From NCBI GenBank assembly GCA_029260595.1, contig JAJDCY010000021.1, positions 62,001 to 126,000 on the forward strand: 64,000 nt of DNA, written 5' to 3'. The DNA is from Phycisphaeraceae bacterium. Lineage in GTDB: Bacteria > Planctomycetota > Phycisphaerae > Phycisphaerales > Phycisphaeraceae. Under the pieces are notes generated by a model. The model was not told the DNA's origin, did not search any database, and worked only from the letters and a program-made list of their open reading frames with translations. A program made the position numbers and the translations under genes. Position 1 is the stretch's first letter. Every line of letters starts with the position of its first letter. This document shows positions 25,765 through 34,557 of the stretch, piece by piece.

Positions 25765-28500
25765 TTATCGTGCCGGTCGCAGCGAAACCTCCACAACATG
25801 CCCACTCTCGAGCGTTGTCTGCGCGACCCACCGCCCGTCGTCGGTCTCGGACAGCACCAGCGGGGTCTGCACGGTGTCCAGACGGAACTCGGACAGCCGC
25901 TCATCCAAACGCTCAAACTCGCGCGGGTGGTCGAACCGGATCGCCGGCTCGGACTCGGAAATGCTCAGGGTGACCGGCTGGTTCTCCAGCCGCACCGTCC
26001 GCCCGTCCGACTGAAGGTTTACCACCCCCAGACGGAAGACCTTCTCGCCATTGTCGCCGTTGAGCCCAAACTGCAGCCCCTCGTGTTCGGGCTTGTGCAC
26101 CACAATCTCCAGGTGGTACTGCCCCGATGCCCCGCGGATCTTCTCGGCGAAGTACCGCTTGCGGACGTGACGCCACTCCGCTTCGAGCGTCACCGCCGTC
26201 GGGTCGTTGATCCCCTGGAAACGCGCCATCAGCGCCGGAACCTCCGACTCGCCCACCCCAGCAGAAGCCAGCAGCGTCGCGACCGCAGCCGCCACCATCT
26301 CCTGATCGTTCGACTGCAACAGCGAGAGCAACCGCTCCTCCCCGCCGAACGCATCGTACCAATCCGCCGGGTCCGGCAGGTTCCCCGCCGCGACTTGCGT
26401 CCCGAACCACTTGGTCACGGCACTGTCCTCGTCGCGCTCACGCAGCAGCCCGACCGCCAGTGGCGCCTTGCCCATGCGGCTCTCATACACCCGCATACCA
26501 AACCCGTGACGGTCACCGAACGGCAGCGCCATCACCGCGCGGTTCACCGGCCGACCCGACCCCAGCAACGCCCGCGTCGCCTGCGCCGACACCGCGCTGT
26601 CCGCGAGCAACGCAACCTGCACCAGCGCATCGGTCGCCACCGGCTCATCGGTCTGCCGCGCAAGGAACTCGACAACCTGTGACGGCGTCGGCGACTGGCC
26701 GAGCGTGATGTCCAACAACAGTGTGTACGCCTGCCGCCGCTGATCATCGGTCACGCCCATCGCCGCGGCGTCGCCCATCGTAAAGTGTTTGAGCACCTCC
26801 CACGCCAGCGAGCGCGTCTCGATGCCCTCGTGACGCAACATACGAAACAGGTTGTGGTCCCCGCCGCCCAACGGGATCGGGTTGGCCAACTCGATCGCAG
26901 CACGCCCAACCGGCGCGCTCTCGCTGTCACCCGGCCCGAACACCGCCGCCAGCGCCCCCTTCATCACCGGCCGCAGCACCTGATCACCCGGGTCGATCGA
27001 TTTGAGCGTCCGCAACGTCGTCAACGCCATGTTCGGGTCCGGCGACCCGAGCAGGCTCCGGTCCAGCCAACGCATCGCCAGCGCCTCACTGTCCGCGTGC
27101 GACACAACAAACACCACGGCCTGGGACCGCCGCGGCTCCTGCATCGCCGCGAACCGCACGCCCTGAGCCAGCGCCCCGACCGCGTCGTCGTTCTGCTGCG
27201 CAGCCGCCAGCAGCGCCCGCAACACCTCTCCCGGCGGCGGGCCAACCGGGTCGGTCAGCATCCGATTCGCCGACGCCAGCGTCTCGCGCACCTGCGCCCG
27301 GTTCGCCGTATCCGACTGCAGCAATCCCTTCAAGCGAATCAACTGCAACTGCGGGTCGATCGCCTCCTTCGTCGTCGCCGCGAGCAGCTGCCGCGAAGCC
27401 GGCGTCGGCGGGATCGTCGTAATCAGTTCCTTTAGCACCACCCGACGCGCCTCGGCGTCCGGCGACGCGATCACCGACTGCAACAGCATGAACAACTGAT
27501 CCCCCGGCGCAGCGTACGACACCAGCCCCGCCCGCGAGATCGCGTACGACACCGCGCGCAGGTTGTACGGGTGCGGATCATCCTTGACCAGCCCCGCCAT
27601 CAGGTCCACCGCGTCCATCGCCTGGTGGCTGAGCCCGCCCGTCTGCTCGTCCTCGATCGGGACCTTCTTCGTCGCCAGATCGCGCACCGCGACGAACTGA
27701 TCGATCCCGATCCGCCACGGCCCCGGCGTCGCGCCGACGACCTTCAGATACGTCGCCGTCTGGCTCAACTCGAATAGCGCCCACACCGGCCGGGGCAACG
27801 GGTCTTCGAACCGCGACGGCAGGTCCATCACCTCCTGACGCAGTTCCCGAAAATCCAACGCCGCCCGCCGATAGTTCGCCTCCTCAAACCGACGCCGCCG
27901 AATGTACTGCTCCTGCGCCTCGTTGTTGGCGCGCACCACGCGCGGCGGATCACCCGGGCTAAGCCGGTTCATCTCGTTGATATCCACCTTCAGCGCATAC
28001 CGCCGCTTGCTTCGCACCACTTTCCCGCTCGGAATGAACCGGTCCAGTTTCCACTCGATCGTCCCGTCCGGCCGCAGCGTAAACCCGCGCGTCACCCAGG
28101 GCCGCAGCATCAGCCTCGCCTGCTCGCTCTTGTTCTTATCGTTCACCGCCTCGACCGTCGGGTCCACCAGCAGCCACGCAACGAACCGCCCCCCGTTGAC
28201 TCGCACCACCGAAGACGAAAACCCGAACTCTTCTTCACTCGGCGTGATCTCGATCGGGATCTGAATCAACCGCCGCCCCGGCTCCGGCGTGATCGTCCAG
28301 ATCGGACCCTCGTACCGCGCCGTCATGCTCAACAAATCCCGCGACTCGATTAGCTGCAACAGATCGATCTCGATCACCGGCGGCTCTTTGGGTGGGCTCT
28401 TCTCCAACTCGCCCAACACCAACACCGGCCCACCGAGCACACAAAGCACCCACAGAATCACCCCGCTCATCCGCCTCCGGCTTGGGTGTCCTGCGATCAT
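25765..28500 (-). CDS. Large secreted protein with HEAT-like helical repeats, unknown function
   Basis: A 911-residue protein with an N-terminal signal segment (about residues 13-30). A beta-rich N-terminal part (to about 180) is followed by about 500 residues of paired amphipathic helices rich in Ala, Leu, Arg and Asp, of the kind made by HEAT or armadillo repeats. The C-terminal 120 residues return to beta structure. No catalytic motif stands out. Initiation may be at 28500 or at 28470, where GGAGG lies just upstream. The gene is convergent with the nuoB-aldolase pair and lies 189 bases from the end of nuoD. I do not recognise the family; an extracytoplasmic scaffold is a guess. Confidence 0.6.
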   Translation of the reverse strand: MIAGHPSRRRMSGVILWVLCVLGGPVLVLGELEKSPPKEPPVIEIDLLQLIESRDLLSMTARYEGPIWTITPEPGRRLIQIPIEITPSEEEFGFSSSVVRVNGGRFVAWLLVDPTVEAVNDKNKSEQARLMLRPWVTRGFTLRPDGTIEWKLDRFIPSGKVVRSKRRYALKVDINEMNRLSPGDPPRVVRANNEAQEQYIRRRRFEEANYRRAALDFRELRQEVMDLPSRFEDPLPRPVWALFELSQTATYLKVVGATPGPWRIGIDQFVAVRDLATKKVPIEDEQTGGLSHQAMDAVDLMAGLVKDDPHPYNLRAVSYAISRAGLVSYAAPGDQLFMLLQSVIASPDAEARRVVLKELITTIPPTPASRQLLAATTKEAIDPQLQLIRLKGLLQSDTANRAQVRETLASANRMLTDPVGPPPGEVLRALLAAAQQNDDAVGALAQGVRFAAMQEPRRSQAVVFVVSHADSEALAMRWLDRSLLGSPDPNMALTTLRTLKSIDPGDQVLRPVMKGALAAVFGPGDSESAPVGRAAIELANPIPLGGGDHNLFRMLRHEGIETRSLAWEVLKHFTMGDAAAMGVTDDQRRQAYTLLLDITLGQSPTPSQVVEFLARQTDEPVATDALVQVALLADSAVSAQATRALLGSGRPVNRAVMALPFGDRHGFGMRVYESRMGKAPLAVGLLRERDEDSAVTKWFGTQVAAGNLPDPADWYDAFGGEERLLSLLQSNDQEMVAAAVATLLASAGVGESEVPALMARFQGINDPTAVTLEAEWRHVRKRYFAEKIRGASGQYHLEIVVHKPEHEGLQFGLNGDNGEKVFRLGVVNLQSDGRTVRLENQPVTLSISESEPAIRFDHPREFERLDERLSEFRLDTVQTPLVLSETDDGRWVAQTTLESGHVVEVSLRPAR

Positions 28501-28689
28501 GGGCCGTCCTTATTGCCACGGTGCGCACCAACGCCGCGATACCCCCAGCCGCTGCGACCGCGACGGCTGCTCAACCGAACCTTAAAAAGTATACACGCCG
28601 TTTTCTAGATAGGCCGCGCCACAAGCCCGAATCCGCCCCACCAACCGATCAGGCCCGCACCCAACCCCGAAACAATCCCCGCCGCCATG

Positions 28690-29940
28690 CTACCGATCAA
28701 CCTGCCCCATTACCACGTCGATCGACCCGATAATCGCCGGCACATCCGCCAGAAGCACCTCGCGGCAAATCTCGCCGGTCACCGACAGGTTGCAGAACGT
28801 CGCCGCACGCGCCTTGCACCGATACGGCATCGGCCCGCCCTGCGATTCGAGGTAGAATCCTAGCACCCCGCGCGGGTTCTCCGTCTCCACATACACCTCA
28901 CCCGCTTCGGGCTTGAAGTTGCGCGGCAGCTTCACCCGGTACCCGCCCTGCTCACCGCTGTCCGCCGACGGGATCTTCGCGATGCACTCGCGCAGGATCT
29001 TGCAGCTCTGCTTCATCTCCTTCATCCGCACGATGTACCGGTCCCAACAGTCACCGAGCGTCCCAACCTCACCCTCCCCGACAACCACATCAAAATCCAA
29101 CTCCGGGTACAGGCTGTACGGCTTATCACGACGCAGGTCGTACGGGATCCCGCTCCCACGGATCACCGGCCCGGTCAGCGCGTAACCGATCGCAACCTCC
29201 TTCGAGATCACCCCGACATTCGCCGTGCGCTTGACGAAGATCTGGTTGTATGTCAGCAGGTCGCGGTACTCGTCCAGCTTCGGCTCGAAGTAATCCAGGA
29301 ACTCGATCACCTTATCGAGATACCCGTCGGGCAAGTCGTGCGTGCTGCCGCCGATCGTAAAGTACGAATACGTCAGCCGCGCCCCGCAAACCATCTCGAA
29401 CAAATCCAAGATGTACTCGCGCTCACGGAACGCGTAGAGAAACGGCGTGAACGCGCCGAGGTCCAGCCCATACGTCCCGAACGACACTAGGTGCGACGCA
29501 ACGCGGTTCAGTTCGCAGATAATCACACGGATGAACTCGGCGCGGCGCGGCAGCTCGATCCCGGCCAGTTCCTCGACGGCGCGGCAATACGCCCAGTTCT
29601 CGTTCATCCCGGCCAGGTAATCCATCCGGTCGGTGTAGGGGATGTATTGGTAGTACGCGACGTTCTCGCCGATCTTCTCGGCGCACCGGTGCAGGTACCC
29701 GATGTGGGGGACGGCTTCGAGCACCAACTCACCGTCCGTGCGCAACACGATCCGCAACACCCCGTGCGTCGACGGGTGCTGCGGGCCCATGTTGACGAGC
29801 ATCTCTTCGGTCGCGACATCGGCCTGATCGGTCGAGAAGCCACCCGGCCCCTTCGCACCACCGCCGAACTCCGGCCGCTGAATCACATAGCTCTGCTCGG
29901 TCGTTTCCGCCGTTGGGGTGGGTGTGGTAGTCATCGGCAC
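28690..29940 (-). CDS. nuoD: NADH-quinone oxidoreductase subunit D
   Basis: A 416-residue 49-kDa-type subunit of complex I that forms part of the quinone cavity with NuoB. Conserved blocks include NMGPQHPSTHGVLR (quinone-site His), IGYLHRCAEKIGEN, ERIL-like EREYILDLFE and the C-terminal DVVMGQVDR. The family derives from the large subunit of NiFe hydrogenases. An N-terminal extension of about 45 residues is Thr/Gly-rich. The first start is GTG 29940; ATG 29934 is as likely, with TACAAT on the same strand just upstream. It stands alone, without nuoC. Confidence 0.95.
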   Translation of the reverse strand: MPMTTTPTPTAETTEQSYVIQRPEFGGGAKGPGGFSTDQADVATEEMLVNMGPQHPSTHGVLRIVLRTDGELVLEAVPHIGYLHRCAEKIGENVAYYQYIPYTDRMDYLAGMNENWAYCRAVEELAGIELPRRAEFIRVIICELNRVASHLVSFGTYGLDLGAFTPFLYAFREREYILDLFEMVCGARLTYSYFTIGGSTHDLPDGYLDKVIEFLDYFEPKLDEYRDLLTYNQIFVKRTANVGVISKEVAIGYALTGPVIRGSGIPYDLRRDKPYSLYPELDFDVVVGEGEVGTLGDCWDRYIVRMKEMKQSCKILRECIAKIPSADSGEQGGYRVKLPRNFKPEAGEVYVETENPRGVLGFYLESQGGPMPYRCKARAATFCNLSVTGEICREVLLADVPAIIGSIDVVMGQVDR

Positions 29941-30021
29941 GGGTATTGTACGACCCGAACCACCCGAGGCAATTCAGCGGAGATTCCCCGGTTCGCCGAC
30001 TCATCACCGTCGGCGCCCGGC

Positions 30022-30648
30022 TCAGGCCCGAGCCTCGCCCGCGTGCTGAGGCGATAGCTGCAGCAACGCCAGGCGGATCTGCTCCGGCGTAAGCTGCGCG
30101 GCCGAGATACCCGCCTCCACACAACTGCGCGGCATCCCGTAAACAGCACACGTCGTCTCGTGCTGGGTCAGGATCACACCGCCGGCCTCGTGTACCCGAC
30201 GCCCGCCGTCCGTCCCGTCGTGCCCGATCCCGCTGATCACCACCGCGAGCGTCCGCCCCCCGTACACCTCGGCGCACGTGCGAAAGATCTCATCGGCCGC
30301 CGGCTTGAACAACAATCGCTCGGGCTCGGGGTCGATCTCCAACACCTGCCGACGCGCCGTCACCCGACGCACACGCATGTGCTGGTGTCCGACGCCGACA
30401 TACACGGTGCCCGCCAGGACAGGCATCCCGTCCTCCGCGTGGATCACATTCAGTGCGCACGAATTGGCCAGGCTGTGCGCGAACGAGGCGGTGAAGTTCG
30501 GCGGCATGTGCTGGGCCAAAAAGATCGGCGCCGGCAGGTCAGCCGGCAACCCCGACAAGATGCCCTGAACCACACCCGGCCCACCGGTGCTCGACCCGAT
30601 GGCAATCGCGGAGAAACGGTCGGTCTCAAAGAAGGGGATCTTTGGCAT
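30022..30648 (-). CDS. Stand-alone CheB methylesterase-domain protein
   Basis: A 208-residue protein consisting of only the catalytic domain of chemotaxis methylesterase CheB, which removes methyl groups from, or deamidates, chemoreceptors. The catalytic Ser is in IGSSTGGP, the His in LAQHMP and the Asp in GIGHDGTDGG. The usual N-terminal receiver domain is missing, so the enzyme would not be switched by CheA phosphorylation. CheB-type domains also occur in CheB/CheR fusions that act outside chemotaxis. No chemotaxis gene lies nearby. The ATG at 30648 begins the conserved region; an upstream start at 30666 adds six residues. Confidence 0.88.
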   Translation of the reverse strand: MPKIPFFETDRFSAIAIGSSTGGPGVVQGILSGLPADLPAPIFLAQHMPPNFTASFAHSLANSCALNVIHAEDGMPVLAGTVYVGVGHQHMRVRRVTARRQVLEIDPEPERLLFKPAADEIFRTCAEVYGGRTLAVVISGIGHDGTDGGRRVHEAGGVILTQHETTCAVYGMPRSCVEAGISAAQLTPEQIRLALLQLSPQHAGEARA

Positions 30649-30950
30649 AATCACGACACCACACACGCCGCCTACCGGCCCCAGGCCCCCCGACCGGCAC
30701 CGGGCGTCACGCCGTCAGGGCGAGCGGTGTCAGATCGCAGCGTATTGCATTTATCGGCCATCGCCCGGCCAACAATCCGCCTGCCGCATATTTGTATCAC
30801 CTGTGCCGTGTGGCGCGGCTGGGCGAACGCCCTGACCCACCCCCAGCGCCCTGCGGGCAAAGCCCCGCACCGAATAAAACGATCGTAGGTTAGCCATCGA
30901 GACCCACATCGCCCGGCCTCGTCGACCGGGACTCGATCCGGGCGTCCCTA

Positions 30951-30956
30951 TATAAA
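30951..30956 (+). promoter_or_regulatory. -10-like element before the first glycosyltransferase gene
   Basis: TATAAA at 30951-30956 (inside CCTATATAAAGG) ends seven bases before the ATG at 30964. It fits a leaderless start, though AAAGGA in the same stretch could instead be a ribosome binding site. Confidence 0.35.
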
Positions 30957-30963
30957 GGATCCC

Positions 30964-33117
30964 ATGAACCCCCCCGAGGCAACGGTGCAGACCCCCAGCC
31001 CACCAGCGCACCCGCCCACGCCATCAGGCAACGCGGCCGACAGCCGCGTCCGCCCGTTGACGGCCGCGCGCGGGCTGATCCTCTGGGCCGCGGCCGCCGC
31101 ATGCGGCACGCTCTCCGCCTGGATCACCCTCATCGACCGCCACGACGGCGGCTTCGTCCTAAGCGCCACCGATGACGGGCGACCGGTCGCATCATTACCC
31201 ATGGAACTGGTCGGCGCCGTCGCCGCCATCACCGCCATCGGATTCCTCGCGACGCTGGTCTCGATCTGGACCGACCCGCGCGCCCGCGGCGCCCTGACGT
31301 GGGCGTTCGGTTGGCTGCGCAAACACCCGCTCTGGGCGGCGCTGCTCGGTATCTCGGCCCTGCTCGGCAGCGTCGACGTCTACGAACTGCTCTACGACGC
31401 CTACAATCAGAAACGCGGCCTGCGCATCTGGATACTGCGCGAAGACCTGCAAACCTGGCTCGCCTTCGCCGCCTCGATCATGGGCGCGCTGGGCCTCTCA
31501 GCCATACTCGGCCGCGGCCCGCGCATCGCCAACCTCGCCGCCCGGCTCGCCGCCAGCCTCCGCGAACACACCGTCGCCTGGCGAACGCTCGCCGTCCTCG
31601 TGCCCACAACACTCGCCGCGCTTATGGCCAAAGGCGCACTCGACGCACTGCCACACTTCAGCGATTCGGCCACCTACCTGATGCAAGGGCGCATCCTCTT
31701 CAGCGGCCGCCTCTGGCTGCCCACGCCCGAGCACATCGACCTGTTCCAACACTCCCTGTTCTTCGTCGAGGCTGATGGCCGCTTCTTCGGCAAATACCCC
31801 ATCGGCTGGCCCGCCATCCTCGGAGCGTTCGACGCACTGGGCATCGGCTACGCCGCCAACGCCGCCCTCGTCGGCCTCGCCGCACTGCTCACCGGACTGC
31901 TCGCCGCGGAAGTCTCATCCAAACGCACTTCCGTGATCGCCGCCGTTTTGTTCGGCCTCTCGCCATGGGTCTGGCTAAGCGGCGCCAACTTCGCCTCGCA
32001 CGCCGCATCGGTCTGCGCCGTCACCGCTTTCCTCTGGCTGTTCCTGCGCGCCGTCCGCACGCACCACCCCGCCGCCGTGTTCGGTGCCGGCCTGGCCATC
32101 GGTGCCGCACTGCTCGTTCGACCCTTTGACGCCGCCGTCTTCGCGCTCCCCGCCATCCCCGTCGTGCTCTGGCAACAGGCCCGCCACCCCGCCAGGTGGA
32201 TCTGGCGGGGCAGCCTCATGGCCGTCGCCGGCATGATCGGCGTCGCCGTCTACATGTTCGTCAACGCCAACACCACCGGCGAACCGCTCACCAGCGCCTA
32301 CGCGCTCGAGTCTCGATGGGATAGCGACTGGAACCCCTCACCCGCCTCGATGCTCAGCCGATTCGCCTTCCAATGGTGCGAACTCAACGGCCGCACACCC
32401 GGCTGGGGGATCGGCAGCCTCACCATCGCCATCGCCGGCGCCGCAGCCGTCGGAGCCCGCTGGCGACGGTCCGGCCTATGGCTGATCCTCGCCGCCACGG
32501 CTCTCTTTTTCACGCTAAGCTCCGCATTTGTCTTCACTAACGTCTGGTGGGGCTCGCGCTGGCTACTCCCCGCCGTCCCACTGCTGGCCATCCTCGCCGC
32601 GGAACTACTCGATCAAGCCCTCACCCACGCCACCGCCAAACCCGATCCCACCGCCCCAATCGCGAGTTCCGCCCCCGCTATCGCCCTCCCCGTCGCCCCC
32701 ACGATCGCCGCTACGATCGCCCCGCGCGCCGCGGCCGCCCAATTCGCATTATGCCTTTTAGCATCAGGCCTTATCGTCGGACTCGGAGCCCGATACGCTG
32801 GCCTCTACGCCCAGCACCGCCTCACACCGCCCCACCTGGTCAGCGCCGGGCTCAGCGAGCGCGTCAACGCCCAGGGCATCACCAACGCCATCGTTGCTAT
32901 GCCCCCTCAGGGCGGCCGAGCCCCGTTGGACGCCCGCGCCGGCATGGTCCTCATGGGCGTCCCCCTGGACACCAACCCGATCATATATGTCCGTGCCATC
33001 AAAGGTTGGCGACATAAAGCCGCCGCCTGTTTCCCAGGCCGGCTACTCTACGAAGTGGTTCCTGACGATTCTGATCCACAAGGGTTTCAGATCCACCCCC
33101 ACAAGGGCGATAAGTAA
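30964..33117 (+). CDS. Multi-pass membrane glycosyltransferase (GT39/ArnT-like)
   Basis: A 717-residue protein with about twelve hydrophobic segments. After a soluble Pro/Ala-rich N-terminus, DALPHFSDSATYLMQGRIL (about residues 225-243) and the following FGKYPIGWPAILG resemble the acidic first-loop and GKYPxGxP features of lipid-linked sugar transferases of the GT39/ArnT clan. Such enzymes use a polyprenyl-phosphate sugar outside the membrane to modify a lipid or protein. The C-terminal 130 residues are soluble. It precedes a dolichol-phosphate-mannose-type glycosyltransferase, which would supply such a donor, and the two are about 80 bases apart. Acceptor and sugar are unknown. Confidence 0.65.
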   Translation: MNPPEATVQTPSPPAHPPTPSGNAADSRVRPLTAARGLILWAAAAACGTLSAWITLIDRHDGGFVLSATDDGRPVASLPMELVGAVAAITAIGFLATLVSIWTDPRARGALTWAFGWLRKHPLWAALLGISALLGSVDVYELLYDAYNQKRGLRIWILREDLQTWLAFAASIMGALGLSAILGRGPRIANLAARLAASLREHTVAWRTLAVLVPTTLAALMAKGALDALPHFSDSATYLMQGRILFSGRLWLPTPEHIDLFQHSLFFVEADGRFFGKYPIGWPAILGAFDALGIGYAANAALVGLAALLTGLLAAEVSSKRTSVIAAVLFGLSPWVWLSGANFASHAASVCAVTAFLWLFLRAVRTHHPAAVFGAGLAIGAALLVRPFDAAVFALPAIPVVLWQQARHPARWIWRGSLMAVAGMIGVAVYMFVNANTTGEPLTSAYALESRWDSDWNPSPASMLSRFAFQWCELNGRTPGWGIGSLTIAIAGAAAVGARWRRSGLWLILAATALFFTLSSAFVFTNVWWGSRWLLPAVPLLAILAAELLDQALTHATAKPDPTAPIASSAPAIALPVAPTIAATIAPRAAAAQFALCLLASGLIVGLGARYAGLYAQHRLTPPHLVSAGLSERVNAQGITNAIVAMPPQGGRAPLDARAGMVLMGVPLDTNPIIYVRAIKGWRHKAAACFPGRLLYEVVPDDSDPQGFQIHPHKGDK

Positions 33118-33201
33118 AGGGTATACTGGTCGGCAGTTAAGGGTGGAGGGCCCAGGGATCCCTTACCCTGCTGTACAGACCTCCAGGGAGTTAGATTCAG
33201 G

Positions 33202-34455
33202 ATGCGACTAGCATTAGTCATCCCGGCGTTAAATGAGGAAGGCGCGATCGCGGGCACGCTGCGCCGCGCATTGGCCGCACGCGAGAAGGTTTGTGCCGAG
33301 ACTCAGATTGACGAGATGATCGTCGTCTTTGTTAACGACGGCTCGACCGACCGCACCCAGGAGATCGTCGACGAACCCGAGTTCAACGAGGTCGTCAAGG
33401 TCCACTTCGAGAAGAACCGCGGCTACGGCGCAGCCATCAAAGCGGGCTGGCAGGCGACCGACGCCGAACTCGTCGGGTTTATCGACGGCGACGGAACCTG
33501 CGACCCCGACTTCTGCGTCAAGCTGCTCAACCGCCTCCACGAAACCAACGCCGATGTCGTCCTCGCAGGCCGGCTCAACCCCGAGAGCGAGATGCCGCTG
33601 ATCCGCAAGATCGGCAACATCATCTTCGCCCGCCTGCTCGGCTTGGTGTCCGGCAAGGCGCTGACCGATTCCGCCTCCGGCTTCCGCATCGTGCGGCGCT
33701 CGAGCCTCAAGCTCATGAGCCCGCTACCCGACGGCCTGCACTTCACGCCCGCGATGAGCTGCATCTGCCTGCTCGACTCGCGGCTGCGCATCGAAGAAGT
33801 CCCGATGCCCTACAAGGAGCGCATCGGTCGCAGCAAGCTCAGCGTCGTCCGCGACGGCTTTCGCTTCCTCTACACGATTCTCTTCTCCGCCTGCTGCTAC
33901 GGCCCGGTCAAGACGATGATGGGTGCGTCCGTGCTCGTCGGCCTCGCTTTCGCGCTGATCGCGTGGATCATGAGCCTCGCCGGCGCCGCCCCGATTATCT
34001 CGCTGTTGCTCGTCGTCACCGGCGGCTTGGCCGTCACCGTCATGATGGGCACCGGCCTGATCGTCCACCAGCTCAACTACCTGATGATCGGCCCGCGGCG
34101 ACAGGTCACCGCGGCCGAGCGCTTGCTCCAGTACCTGGTCGACTACAAGCGCCTCATGGTCGCCGGCGGACTCGCGATGAATACCGGTGTCGCCGGCCTG
34201 GTTGCGCTCGGCGTTGCCGCCGGCCTGACCACCACCAAGGGCAAAGCCGTCGCCTTCGGCCTGCTGCTGATGATCTTCGTCGGCATCACCACCGCGCTCG
34301 GCGGCGTGATCGTCCGCGTCATCTGGGCCGTCTCACAAAAGCAAAAAGCACTGATCGAAAACGAGTACGCCGTCAGAGCCGACCCCGCCGCAATCGGCGG
34401 CAACGGCCAGGGCTCAACCGAATCAACACCGGCCGAGGGAGCCCTCACCGGCTAA
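33202..34455 (+). CDS. Family 2 glycosyltransferase, polyprenyl-phosphate sugar synthase type
   Basis: A 417-residue enzyme with a cytoplasmic GT-A domain and a C-terminal membrane part of four hydrophobic segments (about 225-380). VIPALNEEGAI starts the nucleotide-binding fold, VNDGSTDRT holds a conserved Asp, FIDGDGTCDP is the DxD-like metal motif, and KERIGRSKLSV is the RxGxSK block typical of dolichol-phosphate mannosyltransferase-like enzymes. The reaction is probably transfer of a sugar from a nucleotide donor to polyprenyl phosphate. It follows the GT39-like gene and precedes the carbamoyltransferase gene. Confidence 0.85.
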   Translation: MRLALVIPALNEEGAIAGTLRRALAAREKVCAETQIDEMIVVFVNDGSTDRTQEIVDEPEFNEVVKVHFEKNRGYGAAIKAGWQATDAELVGFIDGDGTCDPDFCVKLLNRLHETNADVVLAGRLNPESEMPLIRKIGNIIFARLLGLVSGKALTDSASGFRIVRRSSLKLMSPLPDGLHFTPAMSCICLLDSRLRIEEVPMPYKERIGRSKLSVVRDGFRFLYTILFSACCYGPVKTMMGASVLVGLAFALIAWIMSLAGAAPIISLLLVVTGGLAVTVMMGTGLIVHQLNYLMIGPRRQVTAAERLLQYLVDYKRLMVAGGLAMNTGVAGLVALGVAAGLTTTKGKAVAFGLLLMIFVGITTALGGVIVRVIWAVSQKQKALIENEYAVRADPAAIGGNGQGSTESTPAEGALTG

Positions 34456-34557
34456 CAACACAGGAAACCCAGCCGCCGCGCGACGCGAAACCACACCGCC
34501 CAGCGCACAGGCACGCGACACAGGCCAACATCGAACGGGTCTAGGGGAAGACAAGTC

